NCBI GenBank assembly: GCA_034008185.1
Contig: CM067081.1
Coordinates: 153,046,258 to 153,110,257 of the forward strand
Direction of reading: 5' to 3'
Length of the DNA: 64,000 nt
Origin: Gorsachius magnificus
Lineage: Eukaryota > Chordata > Aves > Pelecaniformes > Ardeidae
Shown: positions 46,553 through 59,199 of the stretch, one piece after another
Layout: the number at the start of each line of letters is the position of its first letter
Numbering within the stretch: the first letter of the stretch is position 1
Made by a program: the position numbers and the translations under genes
Notes under the pieces: generated by a model
Told to the model about the DNA's origin: nothing
The model's database searches: none
The model's input: the letters and a program-made list of their open reading frames with translations, nothing else

Positions 46553-48463
46553 AGCCAGAGAGCAAAGAGTTTGTGGTTGGTTTAGGATACTGTGTGAGGG
46601 TGCAAGAGCTGTTTGGGATGGATTGTGCCAAATGAAGTGAGCCAAGTGCAGCACAGTCATGCTCCTGCCAGCCATGGAGAGAGAGAGACGTGTCTGGAGG
46701 AGACTGCTCACTAAAGGTCTGTTTGTTTTTTGGGGGGAATGAACTGGAACCAGGGAATGAACAAATGGTTGCTCAGTGTTGGTGAAGAGTGTTCAAGCGT
46801 GTGAACTAGCTGCATTTTACTTGTCAGGGTAGACATAGCCTGTGAAGATATGTTTGAGAGCTGATTGAGCATAAATATCATTTTCCTATGAGCTGATTTT
46901 GAGGGGTTTTATTTCTCCTCATTAATTTTTTTTTCCTGTGGTATTTCTATTCTATGCCTCTTGAGAGGCTACATATCTTGTAGAAATGTTGAGACCCTAA
47001 GCCTTTTATGGGAAGTCCAAATTTATGTTGTGATATGGTTCACTTCCAGAAGGGGTGAAAGATTGTCCCCACCTAACACCTGCTGAACAGCCATATGGTA
47101 CATACTTGTGCCCGTCCAGTAAGAAGTTGTCCATGTAATGCAAAAACTCTTAGCTCATCTAACAAGGCTGGGAGTTATCACCAGAGGAAATGAGGGCTTT
47201 GGGGCATGAAAACTAAACTATCTTCTTAGCCCTAAGTTATATAAGTAAATAGAAGAAAATTATATTGCTGAAGAAAAATTGCTGTCTTGGGTTTTGATTG
47301 ATTTTCATTACTTCAGACATACTTGAGGAAAGCAGCCCTTGATTAGTCAGAATTGTTTTGCAAATTTCATTTGTCTTAAGTACTCTGCACTAAATTCCTT
47401 TAAACAAACCATGCACACTCAGAATGGGTGTTTCTTTCTCTACCTTTTAGACTAGGCTGGTGCTCAAACAACTACAAAAAAACCCAAATAAATTGGAATT
47501 TATTCAAGGGTGCTTTTCCTTTTTCATGTTTTATTCAAGCCTAGACCCATCAAGGCTGGGAATTTTTTGGTTTTTTTTTTTTTGTTTGGTTTTTCTAATT
47601 CTTTGTCATAAACCTTTTCTATTTTTTCTATAAATAGATCTGAAACTATACTTCACTATGATGATTTCACAACCAAAATCTTGTACTTGATTTATAGCAG
47701 TTAGATTTGATTAAAAAAAAAGGCAATGTGGTTTTGGTTTTGTATCCTGACTGAATCAGTGTGACTCTTGGAAGTAAGACTAATCTCCACTGTGACTGTG
47801 AAATACCATTTTATTGGAGATACTTATATTACTGTTGTTGCTTCTGCAATTATTGAATTAGAATCATCCTGAAACTGAATCTAAAGGAGGTGGGATGCAG
47901 TTAAACAAAGCTATATAAAAATCCTGATTATTTATAAAAGAGATAGGTGGGGTATGCTATTTATCAGTTTGAGCAGAACTCATATCAAAATAACTTATGG
48001 GAGAAGGTAGGCTTGCCTCAGTCCAGTTTAAAAATAAGCTTTCTGTTAGTTTCCACCCTGCCCTTGCCTTGAATACACAGAATGCTTTCAGACTTAAAGA
48101 CATTCTCCTATGAATCAAATCAGTTTCTTGTCTTCCATTTCAACTCTGGCTGCTTCATCCTGTCTGATATATATATAATATATGTACTTATAAGAATTCC
48201 AGCTTGAATTAATTTCAAAGATGCTTAGCATTTTCTCACTTTAGTCCTACGTGCTGCATATGCTGATGAGGATGCTGACTTCTATATGTAACCTTTTTTA
48301 TATAAAATAGAATTCTGATATCAGATACAACCCAGCAAAGATATTTCTCAACCTGATCTCTCCTAGGTGGAGTTAATCCCAGGGGACAGGAAAAACTCTA
48401 TTAATTCCCCACCACTCATTTATTCTCTCATCTGTGGGTTTTTGTTTGTTTGGGGCTTTTTTC

Positions 48464-48488
48464 GGGATGGGGGGGGAGAGGGACAGGG
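48464..48488 (+). other. G-quadruplex-type G-rich sequence
   Basis: The four G-runs (3, 8, 3 and 3 bases) are separated by AT, AGA and ACA, which meets the standard quadruplex pattern with loops of 2-3 bases. A further GGGG lies a few bases upstream at 48452-48455. No gene start is near. Confidence 0.75.
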
Positions 48489-48839
48489 AGGAGAAATGGT
48501 GGAAATAGGTTTTCTAACTTCTGCTAATCCATAAAAGTCTAGTAGGTTATTCTGTTCCTTGAGCCTCATGAAATGTTCAAATCTGTATGTTAATCCTATT
48601 TGCTGGGTGCTTTTACTGTGCATTTCTTTAACAATAGCGTGAATAATTTAAATCTTAATTTAAGATTAACTTCATCATAAATTACAGTGCAGAGTTTGGA
48701 AATATAATCACTCATTTATACAAATAATAGAAACTAGATTTTCAGTAATACTGATGATAATATATATTCTTATACATGGGAATTATCAAATCTCTGTTAG
48801 CTGGAAGCATGACACCGTGGTGTCTCAAAGGCAGCTGCT

Positions 48840-48872
48840 GGGATGTAGGGGGAGTGCGGGAGGCAGAGAGGG
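48840..48872 (+). other. Weaker G-quadruplex-type sequence
   Basis: G-runs of 3, 5, 3 and 3 bases are separated by loops of 5, 5 and 9 bases. The last loop is longer than the usual limit of 7, so quadruplex formation is less certain. It lies about 350 bases downstream of the site at 48464 on the same strand. Confidence 0.5.
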
Positions 48873-51800
48873 AAAGCAGGAGGATGCTTAGTTCCTAACC
48901 ATTTACTTGCTGGATGCTCTCTTCACTGTCCAAAAAATGACTGCCTGTGATCAAAAAGTAATCGTTTAGCAGAGGAAAGAAAGTGAGGGGAAGAGAAAGA
49001 AAAATGGAAACCTGGAGTCACCACTGACCAGTAGCAATACTGCCCACCACTGTAGGTATGGTATGGGGAGAGGGAAAGTGCTACTGGCTCCCATGTTCTG
49101 CTCCACAAAAATCTTCCAGCTGATGCAAGGAGAAACTCTCTGAGATTGTGTCAGTTCATGTTTGAGGCATTTCCTTTTGATTCTGCCTCTCTGCGAATGG
49201 ATTGAAGCTTCTTCCAGCCACTATACCGCTATTATTCACACTCAAATATCAGGTAGTTCAGCTGAATCAGAAGTTCTGTTGATTTAGCAAAGTACAAAAC
49301 CAACGTGTGCTGTAGTCCATGACACAAAGAGACTACATTGAACTGAACAAAATGGGCAAAAAGCAGAGGGAAATAGAAAGGATATGATGTACAGGCAGAG
49401 CATTCTGTGTGATGGCTAGCAAAGACTGCATCGAGGAATAAAAGGTGGGCAGAAACGAATTGAAAGGAAGGAAGAAAACACAGCAGAGGAACAGGGAGAG
49501 AAGTGTATGTTGAGAATAGATTTGAGATAGGGAACTAAGAATACAGGAAAAAAATTTCAGACCTCCAAATTTAGTATCATTGCTCAGTAGTCTTGGAGGG
49601 AAAAATGGGCATATTCTTTGATTTCCATGACACAGAAGTTGGGAGGAGCACTTGACCCAAGCACAAGTACTTCCTGTCCATAAATAGAACACCTTTATAT
49701 TGAAGGATCTTCCTGCATTTAACTTATTAAAGGTGAATTCTTGTCTTATGCCTGGTTTCAGAAACCATGCCCTTTTTGTGGCTGTTTTGTACCATTGTTC
49801 CGTCACTTCACACCTTGAATGCCCTTTTTCTAGGATTCCTGTGTGGCTGTATCTTGTCCTGTGTAGTAATTTTCATATTTCTTCCCACTGCTTTCTGGAG
49901 GCCATTGTCCCCACTTGGAAGCTTTCCACAGCTTCCACAATTTTCTTTCCTTTCACGGCAGTTTATTACAGCAGTGACTGTTTTGTGTTTGTGACTCTTT
50001 GGTGAATGCAGCATGGCTGAATCCATACAGAACTTTAACAAACATCTCAGATGCTTCTTCTATTTGTCATTACATGAAGATCCTCTGTGTGTTATTCTTA
50101 TGCATATTTATACATAAACTTGCATAAATTTGCACCGCTGTTGGGTCGATGTATGGGAATGACTAGTTCTGTTCTCTGCATTGAAGCTCAAATGATAGGA
50201 GAAATGTTTATTTTTTTACCAGCATCTCTTTACAAAAACACTATAAAATGTCTGCAGATTCTCTAGATCCTTGCTAAGCTACCTTTTGATTTATAATTTC
50301 AAATAGAATTTAGCAATGAAAGAGAGGCATATGTACCCCTCCACTAAGAGGCCCTAGTGAAACACATTGCCTTTTTTATCCTCAGGTTTCTTGTATCTGC
50401 CTTGGTCTAACTCTACTGTTTAATTCCCTTTAAGTTGGTGAGCAGTATGGAAAATACTGAGATTCATTACTACTTTTTAAAGAAGAAGGATATAAAAAAA
50501 AATAACATTTTACCAGTTGGCTGACAGCTGAGAGGCGACTACTACATCAAGTTCCCAGACATTTCTAAAATAGACTTTATTTGTTTACTTCATTTGTTTC
50601 AGGTGAGATTTTTGTATATTCATTAGATATGGTGAGTCTTGCAGTGGTTTTAGATGACTGAAAATTATGTTCACAAAGCAAAAAATTCAGTATCATTTGC
50701 TGTCTGTGCACAACAAAGAATTGCTGGTCTTCCTAGAACTTATTTTGGGCAGTTGTTCACAGAGCTATTAGAATTTGCAAATTTAATTCAGGTTTGTGAA
50801 ACAATCTTTTACTTGTTATTTCTATTATTTCTACTTCCCACAGCATCAGTGGGAACTAGACTACTGTTGGTTTTTTGTAAAGGAAAACAGGGCTTATAAC
50901 TTTTTTCAGGCAAACTCAAGATGAGGATAAACAACCATTGTCCGTACTGGATTTTTTTAAAAAATTGGTTTTCAGTATGAAGAGAAAATGCAATTACCCT
51001 AACCAAGAAACATATACAAGGGACTTCCAGTCCAAACACAAACTGATCAGAAGCTGTATCAGCTGTGCCCTCAATTCAGCATGGAGTAATTAGTAGCTTC
51101 CTGAGAATTTCAGCTTCCTTTGAAACGTCGGTCATTAAGTATCACTGGAGACAGTAAACTAGCCTGGGTGGCCAGTGGCCTGCTCCACTGGGGAAATTCA
51201 TAGGTTTCCTCTGCTTTGGGCAGTTCACATTATTCAAGGTTAATTGGCTATTCTGCCACTTAAAGCTATTTTTAAGCTTGCTGTTTCACTGAACACTACA
51301 CAGATTTTGGATTTTCTGATTTAAATGTCAGTGACAGAGAAAAAATGCTGGTTTTTTAATATTAGTCACAGACTGTGCTTTAACTACTGCATGCAGTAGA
51401 GTCCCGGTTATTGGTCCCCTCTGAGAGATGCTCCCTTTCTCATAAATTGCTACATCTTCGATTGGCTCATTTGTTCAATCACCCAGTTAGGCGTAATTGG
51501 TACTGCCAGACAGGGTCCAGTGGAAGGATTGCACTGCATCTGCTTAGCCATAATAGAGATCCGTCTGTGTAGGTCAGTTTGAGGCATCTGGAAATACAGG
51601 AAGTTGCAACTATGAGACAGTTTTTGTCCAGTTGAACATCTAAGTGACTTCTACCCATCTCTGCCCACAATGGCTGCAAAGCCAGACACAACAAATCTTG
51701 AAGCAAAATACTTAACAACCATTTCCATTTTACAGGTATCTCTCTTGCAGACTGATTTCCACAGGGACCTCCCATTAAATGAGAGGCAGTTTAGTCTCAT

Positions 51801-53044
51801 TTTTTCCAACTCAGTTGCCTTCTTGTTCTAGTTCTGCTGTTATGAGAGAAGAGGCAGAAAATAGTCTGTTTTCCTTGCCAGAACTGGTTCTGTTTAACTG
51901 GAAGAGTAGTTTGTAGTTTGTGTCTAGAAAGCACCATGACTACCATTTATTTGTGCTCAGGGAGAAGGATCTTGTGGTGCAAAGTGAGATAGAGATTGCT
52001 TGCTCTTGTGTAGAAAGATGTATTGGATGATCTCCTTGCTATGGCTCTCTTCTCACTTCCTCATAGTGCACAGTACTCCTTGTGCTTATTACTTGTGTGC
52101 AAATTCAAAGTGGGAGGTCTCTGCAGATTATCAGGATTTATTCTGGAGAGTGAAAGTAAGATCAAGCAATAACTTAGCCTTGTTTTATTTATCCAGGCTT
52201 CAGTAAATCTATTCCCCAGACTCTTAGTTTATGAATGACAGAATAAGAAAACATCTTTACTCACAGAAACTAATGCAATTCTTGCTAGGTTGTCTGACTA
52301 ACAAAGAAATAATGTCCAGCGATGGGAGCAGCCTCAGCTGAAAAAGTTACTGCAGGGAGAACCGTCCCTTTGCAGTGAGTTTACTAGAAGCAACTCACAG
52401 TATAATCCTTGAACACATATCTAGGGGACCCACTCATCTGTCCTGCCTCATTAAAACAGAATATCATTTAGGACTAGCACCACTAAAGAAAATACTGATT
52501 TCCATTTGGTGCCATTCTTTAATATGTAAGAGTAAAAAAAAAATTTCTTTCTGTAAATGTCTATAAATAAAACCTGGACTGTTGGGAGGTTGTAAGGAAG
52601 GTTTGCCCCAGCTTAGGTGGCCAGGAATACTTTATTACACGGCTTTATACCTAGATCTGCCATTCCTGGTCTGTGAATATAAGTACAGAATCAACTATAG
52701 ACACTCAGTTAAGCTCTTCTTTCAAGCTGTATGTCAGGCTGTATTTTACCCCATAGATATTTTGGAAAGGTAGACTGTAATCTAACTAAGTTCTGGAGAT
52801 GGCATCTGCAGACAACTTCAGCATAGAAGACTGTTGTACATTGAAGTCTCTTTCTTAACAAAGTGGGCTCAAGCAGGGAGCTTGTCAACAAGAAGTAAAT
52901 TTTAGATTCTTAGAGCTGGAAATAGTGAATGACCTGCCAAAACTCAATGAGTTTGAGAGGATGCTGAGATCTGAACATTGTTTCCTGAAAAGGAAAATGG
53001 TGATCATTTAAGGGAACCCAGCAAGGAAGGTCACTAACTCATCT

Positions 53045-53065
53045 CAAAATCAAATCAAATCAAAA
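53045..53065 (+). repeat. (CAAAT)n short microsatellite
   Basis: Three to four CAAAT/CAAAAT units are present in a row. It is short, and no function is visible. Confidence 0.7.
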
Positions 53066-55428
53066 CAGAGGACATTAAAAGACAGACAACAAAAAAGACT
53101 GAGGATAGATTTTTTTTTTTTTTAATGCCATAACCCTTAGGAAGTGTACTAGAGGTTGCTCTGGAAGGAAAAGTTGTTTGAACCTTGATGGTGCCATTTA
53201 TCTGAGGAGCCTTGCAGCCTATTGACTAACAGAAGAAGTATTGCCCATTTGGACAACTCAGTTATAAGGAGTTATATCAGCAGAAATTAAGACTTTAAAA
53301 AGTAAGTATGAAGAGACATATAATATTTTTCAATCTACTTATCTCTCTCTGCATAGAAAAGTCCAGTATTTGGTGCCTTTTAGGTGGCAATACCTCTATG
53401 AATAATGAGTTTCTAAAGAAGACTAGAGATACATGATGCTTATATTTACACCAGGACAGAACAAAAGGCAAGAAGTTATTAATTTCTCTCAGCATTATGA
53501 ACTACAGCAGCAGAGGTTACATTATTAATACTAGGTCTCTCAGTTCAATACCAGTTCTAAGCATGATATTAATTTATGTGACAGAGTAATTCCTGTAGAA
53601 CAATATCTGATCTTCAACTTAGAGTTCATGAAAAATCCTCCACCACAGCTTTTTTTTCACACTTGCAGATTTGGAAAGAATAAAATTAATACTCTAATTA
53701 AAATTATGTAAAGGTTGCACAATTTTCTGTTAACAAGATCATTTGCTGAGTATTTTTCCCACATCTAGTGCAGTGTTCTTCAACTTTTTGGCCCTGCTTT
53801 TCCTCAGGGAAAGTACAGCAATCTATCAGGAACAAACAGCTTCTGTTTAAAGAATACTGAAATGTTTATCGGTCATTTTACAAAGGGTATAATCAATATT
53901 TATTCCAGTCACAATTAATATTCTGCAAACACAGGACACATCACAACCTTCTGAACCCAAGTAGGTTTTCTTTGTACCAATGCTATTTTATAAACTGTTG
54001 GTTTAGCTGGCTAATTATAAAACAAATCAAGCTATGCATATGAACTGGTTTCCTGGTAAAAGAAACCTTGGTGTTAGCTAACAGGAGACAGCAAGAACAG
54101 TGAATATTTTCTGCAATAATTAACCAACTCAATAAAAACCTGTGTTTCTAGAGTCAAAAAACCCCCAAACAAACCAAACCCGACACCTTCAGTGAAAGCA
54201 TCTCTAAAAGTCAATGTTTGGGTGTCAGTAAGAATAGAAAGTTTGTATTAAAAAAAAGTTCACCAAAAACTGTGGCATCTTTGATAATAGAATGTTTTTT
54301 ATTTGTTTTTCACTGACCTCAGAGAATGAAATTCTATTCATAAAGCAGTTTACAGAACACATTTGGGCCCCATCACTAATATTAAATTAATCACAAAATG
54401 AAATTATTTAGCCACAAACCAGTTTTGTCTTGGGTGAGGCAGATTCTGATTCTGATCTCATTTCCAATGGTTTTACATCAGTGTAATTTGATTTCATTGA
54501 AGCATATGCTGTATAAAAGAGAAGAGAACATGGCTCATATTTTCTGCATGGTCATAAATTGCACACAACTGAAAAAAGAGGAATTTCTACCCTGGGAAGA
54601 AATCCATGCAAATGTATTTTGCTAAAATTGGTCAGCCTGTTTAGAGTGTGCTATTTATGGGGTTTTTTATAAGCTCAGCTCCAACTGGAAAAGATGCTAG
54701 ATTTCCAGTGCAAATGACTCCAAACCAGTCAGGTAATTCAGTTTTGTTAAGGATTCTTAGGAGAAAATAGAAAAATAATAATCTAGATAATTTCTGAAAG
54801 AGGAACATCTTAATTAAATAATGTCACTTTGGGATGTTTGTATTTGTTCAGTCAAGTATTACTCAGGTATTTAGCAGTAGTCAGAATAGAAAAGCAAGGT
54901 GGAAGATGATTCCCAGGTTGTTGCAGAACATCTTACTGGTTGGAACCAGTCAAAATCATGTTATTTTCATGAGACAGAGAAGAATGGTTATGCTGTCTGT
55001 GTTGAATTGGTCCTCAAGGTGTTGCCACATTTTAGCCAGCTCTAGACATGTTTTAGCCACTTTTTTGCCTCTGTATTTTTTTTTTGTCTTTCTCACCAGA
55101 AGACATGTAAAGTACTTCTGAATAAATCTCCATTGTTGTTGTCATAAAAAATCCTCCCAGCTAGCAGAACATAAGTGACTACCCAGGTTCCCTGCAGTGA
55201 AGGGTATAAGTTGCAGAGTTCTACAAGACATCTGAAAGTGTGCAGCCTCGTCTCCTCCTTTCTCCTCTCTTGAAGTCCCTCATAACCATCGAGTTTCCTC
55301 TTGAGTGCTTGTCAGCTAAGAAACATGCTTCTGCACATACCTCTGCATGTTGCAACAGATCAGAGGTACCCTCTAATCTGTCATGCATATACACATACTA
55401 TATTTAGTGGGATCCAGGTTAAAGTTTA

Positions 55429-55479
55429 GGGGGAAAAAAGAGGGAAAAAAAGAAGAAAAAAAGAAAAAAAAAAAAAAGA
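55429..55479 (+). repeat. Purine (A/G) tract, about 50 bases
   Basis: This is an unbroken run of A and G: GGGGG, AAAAAA, GAGGG and A-runs separated by single G residues, ending in about 15 A. Purine mirror-like tracts of this kind can form triplex DNA. It is more likely an A-rich low-complexity expansion. No retroposed gene precedes it. Confidence 0.85.
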
Positions 55480-57894
55480 CTGCTCAGAAGGAAAGCAATT
55501 CAGTGTTTCCTGTGAATAATTTTCCTATATAAGGCAACAAGAGCTGGTAAACAGACATGTAGCTTGGCTGTGATACTTCCTTTGTGAATGCTGCATAGGA
55601 AATTACTAGTTCCCCTCTAGCTCCACATCCCATGTCAACTCCATAGGCCAGTGCCTGTCCACCCAGCCGCTTCAGGAGGCTCAGAGAAGAAAGGGCTTTC
55701 AAATTACTATAGTTACTAACACCTGGCCATGATCACCTCTTTTCAATGTCTCCTTTTGACTGTATTAGGAAATTCTGCTCTTCACTCCCTTCCCTGCTCA
55801 TCCACACGTGCAGGCATACACCTGGAACATCAGCTGCTGTGGTGCCCATGTCCAGGCACATTGATGTCCCCTTTTCCTGCAGCACCTTATGCACCACGGT
55901 GAGTTTCTCTTCTGTAGTCAGCCTCAAATTCTCTTCCAGGTCTGTCTTGCAATCTCCCATGATCAGCTTCAACTCTTTAACAGCAAGCAGAAGCCCCAGC
56001 ATCCCCAAGGTGCTCAGACTGCAGTGGTAAGGGACAGCAACGTGGGTTGGTTTGTTGTCTGAGTGCACTTCTGATGAATTGTGAAAAGGGGTAGCTCCTG
56101 CCATTGTCTTGCACACACAAGTGCTTCTGTGGTCATTGATCCCATGGCAAATATTTCCTGAACTGGCAATCATATCACAAATTTAATGTTAGACACCAAT
56201 AGAAAGTGTGGAGTTTGATGTAAGACTTTTCTGTTTAAATTAGAATTGATCTAGACTTAGAAATACTGCTTGTTCAATGAAAACACCCTTGTGTGACTCA
56301 GATCAACAATGTACAGAGCAGAAGAGAGTTGCCCTTTCTACTAAGGAAGCAGAAATTTAAAAAGCAGAGATGACTATTCTGATGAAAAGCAAAAGGGAAC
56401 CTTCAGCTTATAAGTCGTAACATTTTTTGATACCCCAGAACAATGTTTTCAGGGGAAAAAGAATCTCTGCTAAGGTATTTAGGACTCCAGCTTGGCAGCA
56501 CATTAAGGTCTTTATTAATTTGATGCAAAAATAATCAAGTATAGTTGTTAGGGTTTTATGCCTACAGGTAAGCTTTGCTGTATTATCTGCATTTTTTAGG
56601 AAGTAGATGGAATGTATAAAAACTGTAAGAATATTGGAGAAGAACTAAGATAATATTATTTTTAAAATATAGGTGAAACTAAAAAAAAATTAAGTATTCT
56701 TAATGAAGCAGAACAGCTTATATAGTAAGATTCTACTCTACATGAATAAGGGTAATAAAATGAGAGCTTTCAAAAATAGAAAATGGAAGAAAATTTGTCT
56801 GAAGAGGAAAATAATTTCAAAAAACTACTCAGTTGGAGGAATAACCTACAAACTCATAGCGCCGAAAGAGGCCTAGGGGGATATCAGATAGCAAATTGTA
56901 CCTGAGTCTGTAATGTGCTGTGCCTACAAAATAACACTGGCTTGAGGGTTTGTACTTTGCAAATGTAGAGATGAATGGTCAGGGAACAGAGAGGTAAGTC
57001 ATCCTCTGTTGTCACTGCCACAGGCACACGGAAACCTGACCGTCTTTTCTTGGTGCTGTGTTCCCCAAAATGTGGTGATGAACGGGAAGGAGAGAATTCA
57101 GAAACAGACATAGAAAATCTTGAAACAAACAACTTATCATAAAAAACCTAAAGGAAACTGGGAAGTAAAATAATTTGGCAGTGAGATGCCTTGAGAGCAG
57201 GTGGTGGGCATAAAAGATGGTGGCCTACAAATATTTGCTGGTTAAATTGAAGGGTAAATACTCTCTTGTTTGCATAAATATTTCTGGGAAAGGGTAAACG
57301 ACTCCATGGAGTGACAAATATTCCAATTAAAAAATATCTTAACAGTAAATATTTTTGGAGTGCAAATATTCCATGGAAAAATATTGTTCTGTGTTCTGCA
57401 TAGAACAGTAACTAGGACCAAATAAATTAATAAAAACTGAATTATTTGTCAGGTAGAATATCAGTATGACATTGCAGAAATCTCATTAGAAACCCCAACA
57501 TATTATGGGGAATTTTCTACACAGTCTACTCATTAATATGTGGGCTGACCTAAATTCTGTTGTGATAGAAAACCTGAGCAAAAACTTCCAGAAACACATA
57601 AGGAAATAAAATCACACTGTTAATTAACAACCAATCCCCTACTTTTCTGCAACAAACTTGAAGGCTGGCAAACACTGGCAGCAACTTAATTCATGAGATC
57701 CTGATTTTTCTCCAGGGGATATCTTCCCACCCCATAAAGTTAAACGAAGTAACTCTAATATTGCGTCTTGTCAATGCATCCTTATTCTGTCTGTAGTACC
57801 CCCTAACATTGTAAATCCCCATCATTAATGTCTTAAGACATCCCCCAAAAGCGTAACATCAAGTGAAGGTAAATGCTGTTCTTCTTCACTTAAT
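55480..57894. other. Non-coding stretch with one unrecognised minus-strand frame
   Basis: Apart from the unrecognised frame described at 55733-56173, nothing is seen here. The sequence after 56200 is AT-rich with many short A-runs. The 82-codon minus-strand frame at 56884-57132 has no recognisable domain. Confidence 0.4.
55733..56173 (-). other. Unrecognised 146-codon open frame, coding status doubtful
   Basis: I do not recognise this frame. On the minus strand it has a part with more protein-like composition than other frames here, including LKLIMGDCKTDLEENLRLT, TEEKLTVVHKVLQEKG and NFLIQSKGDIEKR. An acceptor-like tract (CTGTCCCTTACCACTGCAG) ends at 56019 and a weak donor-like AAAAGAG/GTGATC lies at 55737/55736. 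These would frame a 282-base exon at 55737-56018 that is open throughout. There are no signal peptide, membrane segment or known domain, and no matching exons were found nearby. It may be chance, part of a non-coding RNA, a decayed gene copy or a true exon. Chance is the most likely reading. Confidence 0.15.
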
Positions 57895-58040
57895 TGCTGA
57901 GGTGGGATATCACTCCGGAGGTCTCCAGCCCAACACCCCTGCACGGAGCATAGTGAACCAGAGTGGTTGCTGAGGGCTGTGTCCACACAGGTTTTGAATA
58001 TATCCAAGGATGGAGACAGTCTTATACACTTTCTCTAAGT
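57895..58040 (-). mobile_element. CR1 LINE 3' end fragment, minus strand
   Basis: This is a diverged CR1 3' UTR in reverse orientation. Plus-strand landmarks in the correct order are GGAGGTCTCCAGCCCAACAC, CCCTGCACGGAGCATAG, GGTTGCTGAGGGCTGTGTCC and AGGTTTTGAATATATCCAAG plus GATGGAGA. These correspond to the reversed CR1 segment that usually reads 'TCTAGCCCAACC...CTGCTC...GGTTGCTCAGGGC...GTTTTGAATATCTCCAAGGATGGAGA'. The octamer tail is not recognisable and the upstream part is missing. The two minus-strand frames over it are shadows. Confidence 0.85.
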
Positions 58041-59199
58041 GAAATAATGCACCACTAAAATCACCATCATATGTTAATGATGGAAATGTATTGCTGCACC
58101 CAGACCAGTAATTACCACTGCTGGTAATTCCACAATTGTGTCTCAAGTAGACATCAAGGCTAAGTATCCGTATAATCTCAAACAATGAGATTTCAGAATT
58201 AATCCCCAAGGTGGGACAGTAGTATCTAAAAAGTAATAGTCTTATAGTCTGAAAGATAATTTTCTGGAACACTTGGATCAAATAGAACAGCAGTCTTTCA
58301 TCTGTTGTTAAGAAAAGCAAAAGCAGTGATTTGTATTGTCAAGATATGCTTACTTCACACACAACTCTTTCAGTATTGAAAATCCAGTTGAATAAAAAAG
58401 ATTCACTGAAGGAAGAGTGACTGAAGAAAGAGATTACTGAAGAATGTGAGACTTTGTAAGATATCTTTACTGTTGGCTTCTTCCAGCTCCCATCCTTCTC
58501 TCTACTAGTCTCTTTCAAGATGAGTCCAGCATATGACATTGTGGTTTTTAAAAACAAATGTGGCATTTTTCCCTCTAAGAAAAATTGTACTGGACCCTGT
58601 GGAAAGGAAAATATAGTATAGTTTATCATAATATCAGTTACTAATCCATTTTCTTCTTCACTTGACTATACGGAGAAGGTTTACCATATGCTAAAGAGTT
58701 TCTTTCTTAAGTTTTCTCCTGTAGCTGTATTACGGGCAAGGAGTTACATGCTGTGCTATCCATGCTGCTTATTTTACTTTCTAGTCTTCCTCCCTCTCCA
58801 TCTAGTTCTTCCAGTTTACCCAGGGGCAAAACTTTCAGATTCTTTCCTGAGTTTCTACTGTTTCAGCATCTCTCAAATTCTCAAAAGCATTTCTACCTTA
58901 TTAGGTATGCTTAATGTTAATTGGGTCCCTAAAAATGCAGCCACATTTCCTTCCACTGGTGTGTCATTATTAATGGATGCCATGTCTTGTTCAAGACCTG
59001 CAGCAACTCATACAGCTATTTCTGCTGGCTCCACAATGTCCTGTCTACAGGCTGTAATGCAGTGGTTTGGTAGTCACTGCTGATGTCTTTGCCAGGGCAG
59101 TCAAATCAATGCCATCACATGTGGTTTCCTCTCACACCCACTGTCTCATGTTTCAGCATTCCTGCTTCAGGAGCCCATAATTTGTACTAGGGGATGCAA
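58041..59199. other. Non-coding stretch, nothing recognised
   Basis: A plus-strand frame of 131 codons (58688-59083) is rich in Leu, Ser, Phe and Cys, with no recognisable domain. Poly-pyrimidine content explains its composition. No RNA gene or repeat is seen. Confidence 0.45.

Larger units (their letters stand above)
44638..55428. other. Long non-coding stretch with microsatellites and G-rich sites
   Basis: No gene was recognised. The first 400 bases (to about 45030) are noticeably richer in G and C than the surroundings but have few CpG dinucleotides, so this is not a CpG island. Frames of 126-161 codons there are a by-product of fewer AT-rich stops. The 157-codon minus-strand frame at 49333-49806 is Ser/Leu/Phe-rich with no domain. 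Simple repeats at 45321, 46487 and 53045 and the G-rich sites at 48464 and 48840 fall in this block. Near 53773 a stretch (CAGTGTTCTTCAACTTTTTG) weakly recalls a hAT transposon end. Confidence 0.45.

Noticed and set aside
49333..49806. Minus-strand 157-codon frame
   Set aside because: Its Ser/Leu/Phe/Cys-rich product with no domain is typical of A/G-rich sequence read in reverse. No splice or promoter support.
53766..53800. Possible end of a hAT-type DNA transposon (CAGTGTTCTTCAACTTTTTG)
   Set aside because: One weak terminal-repeat-like match with no partner inverted repeat and no 8-bp target duplication found.
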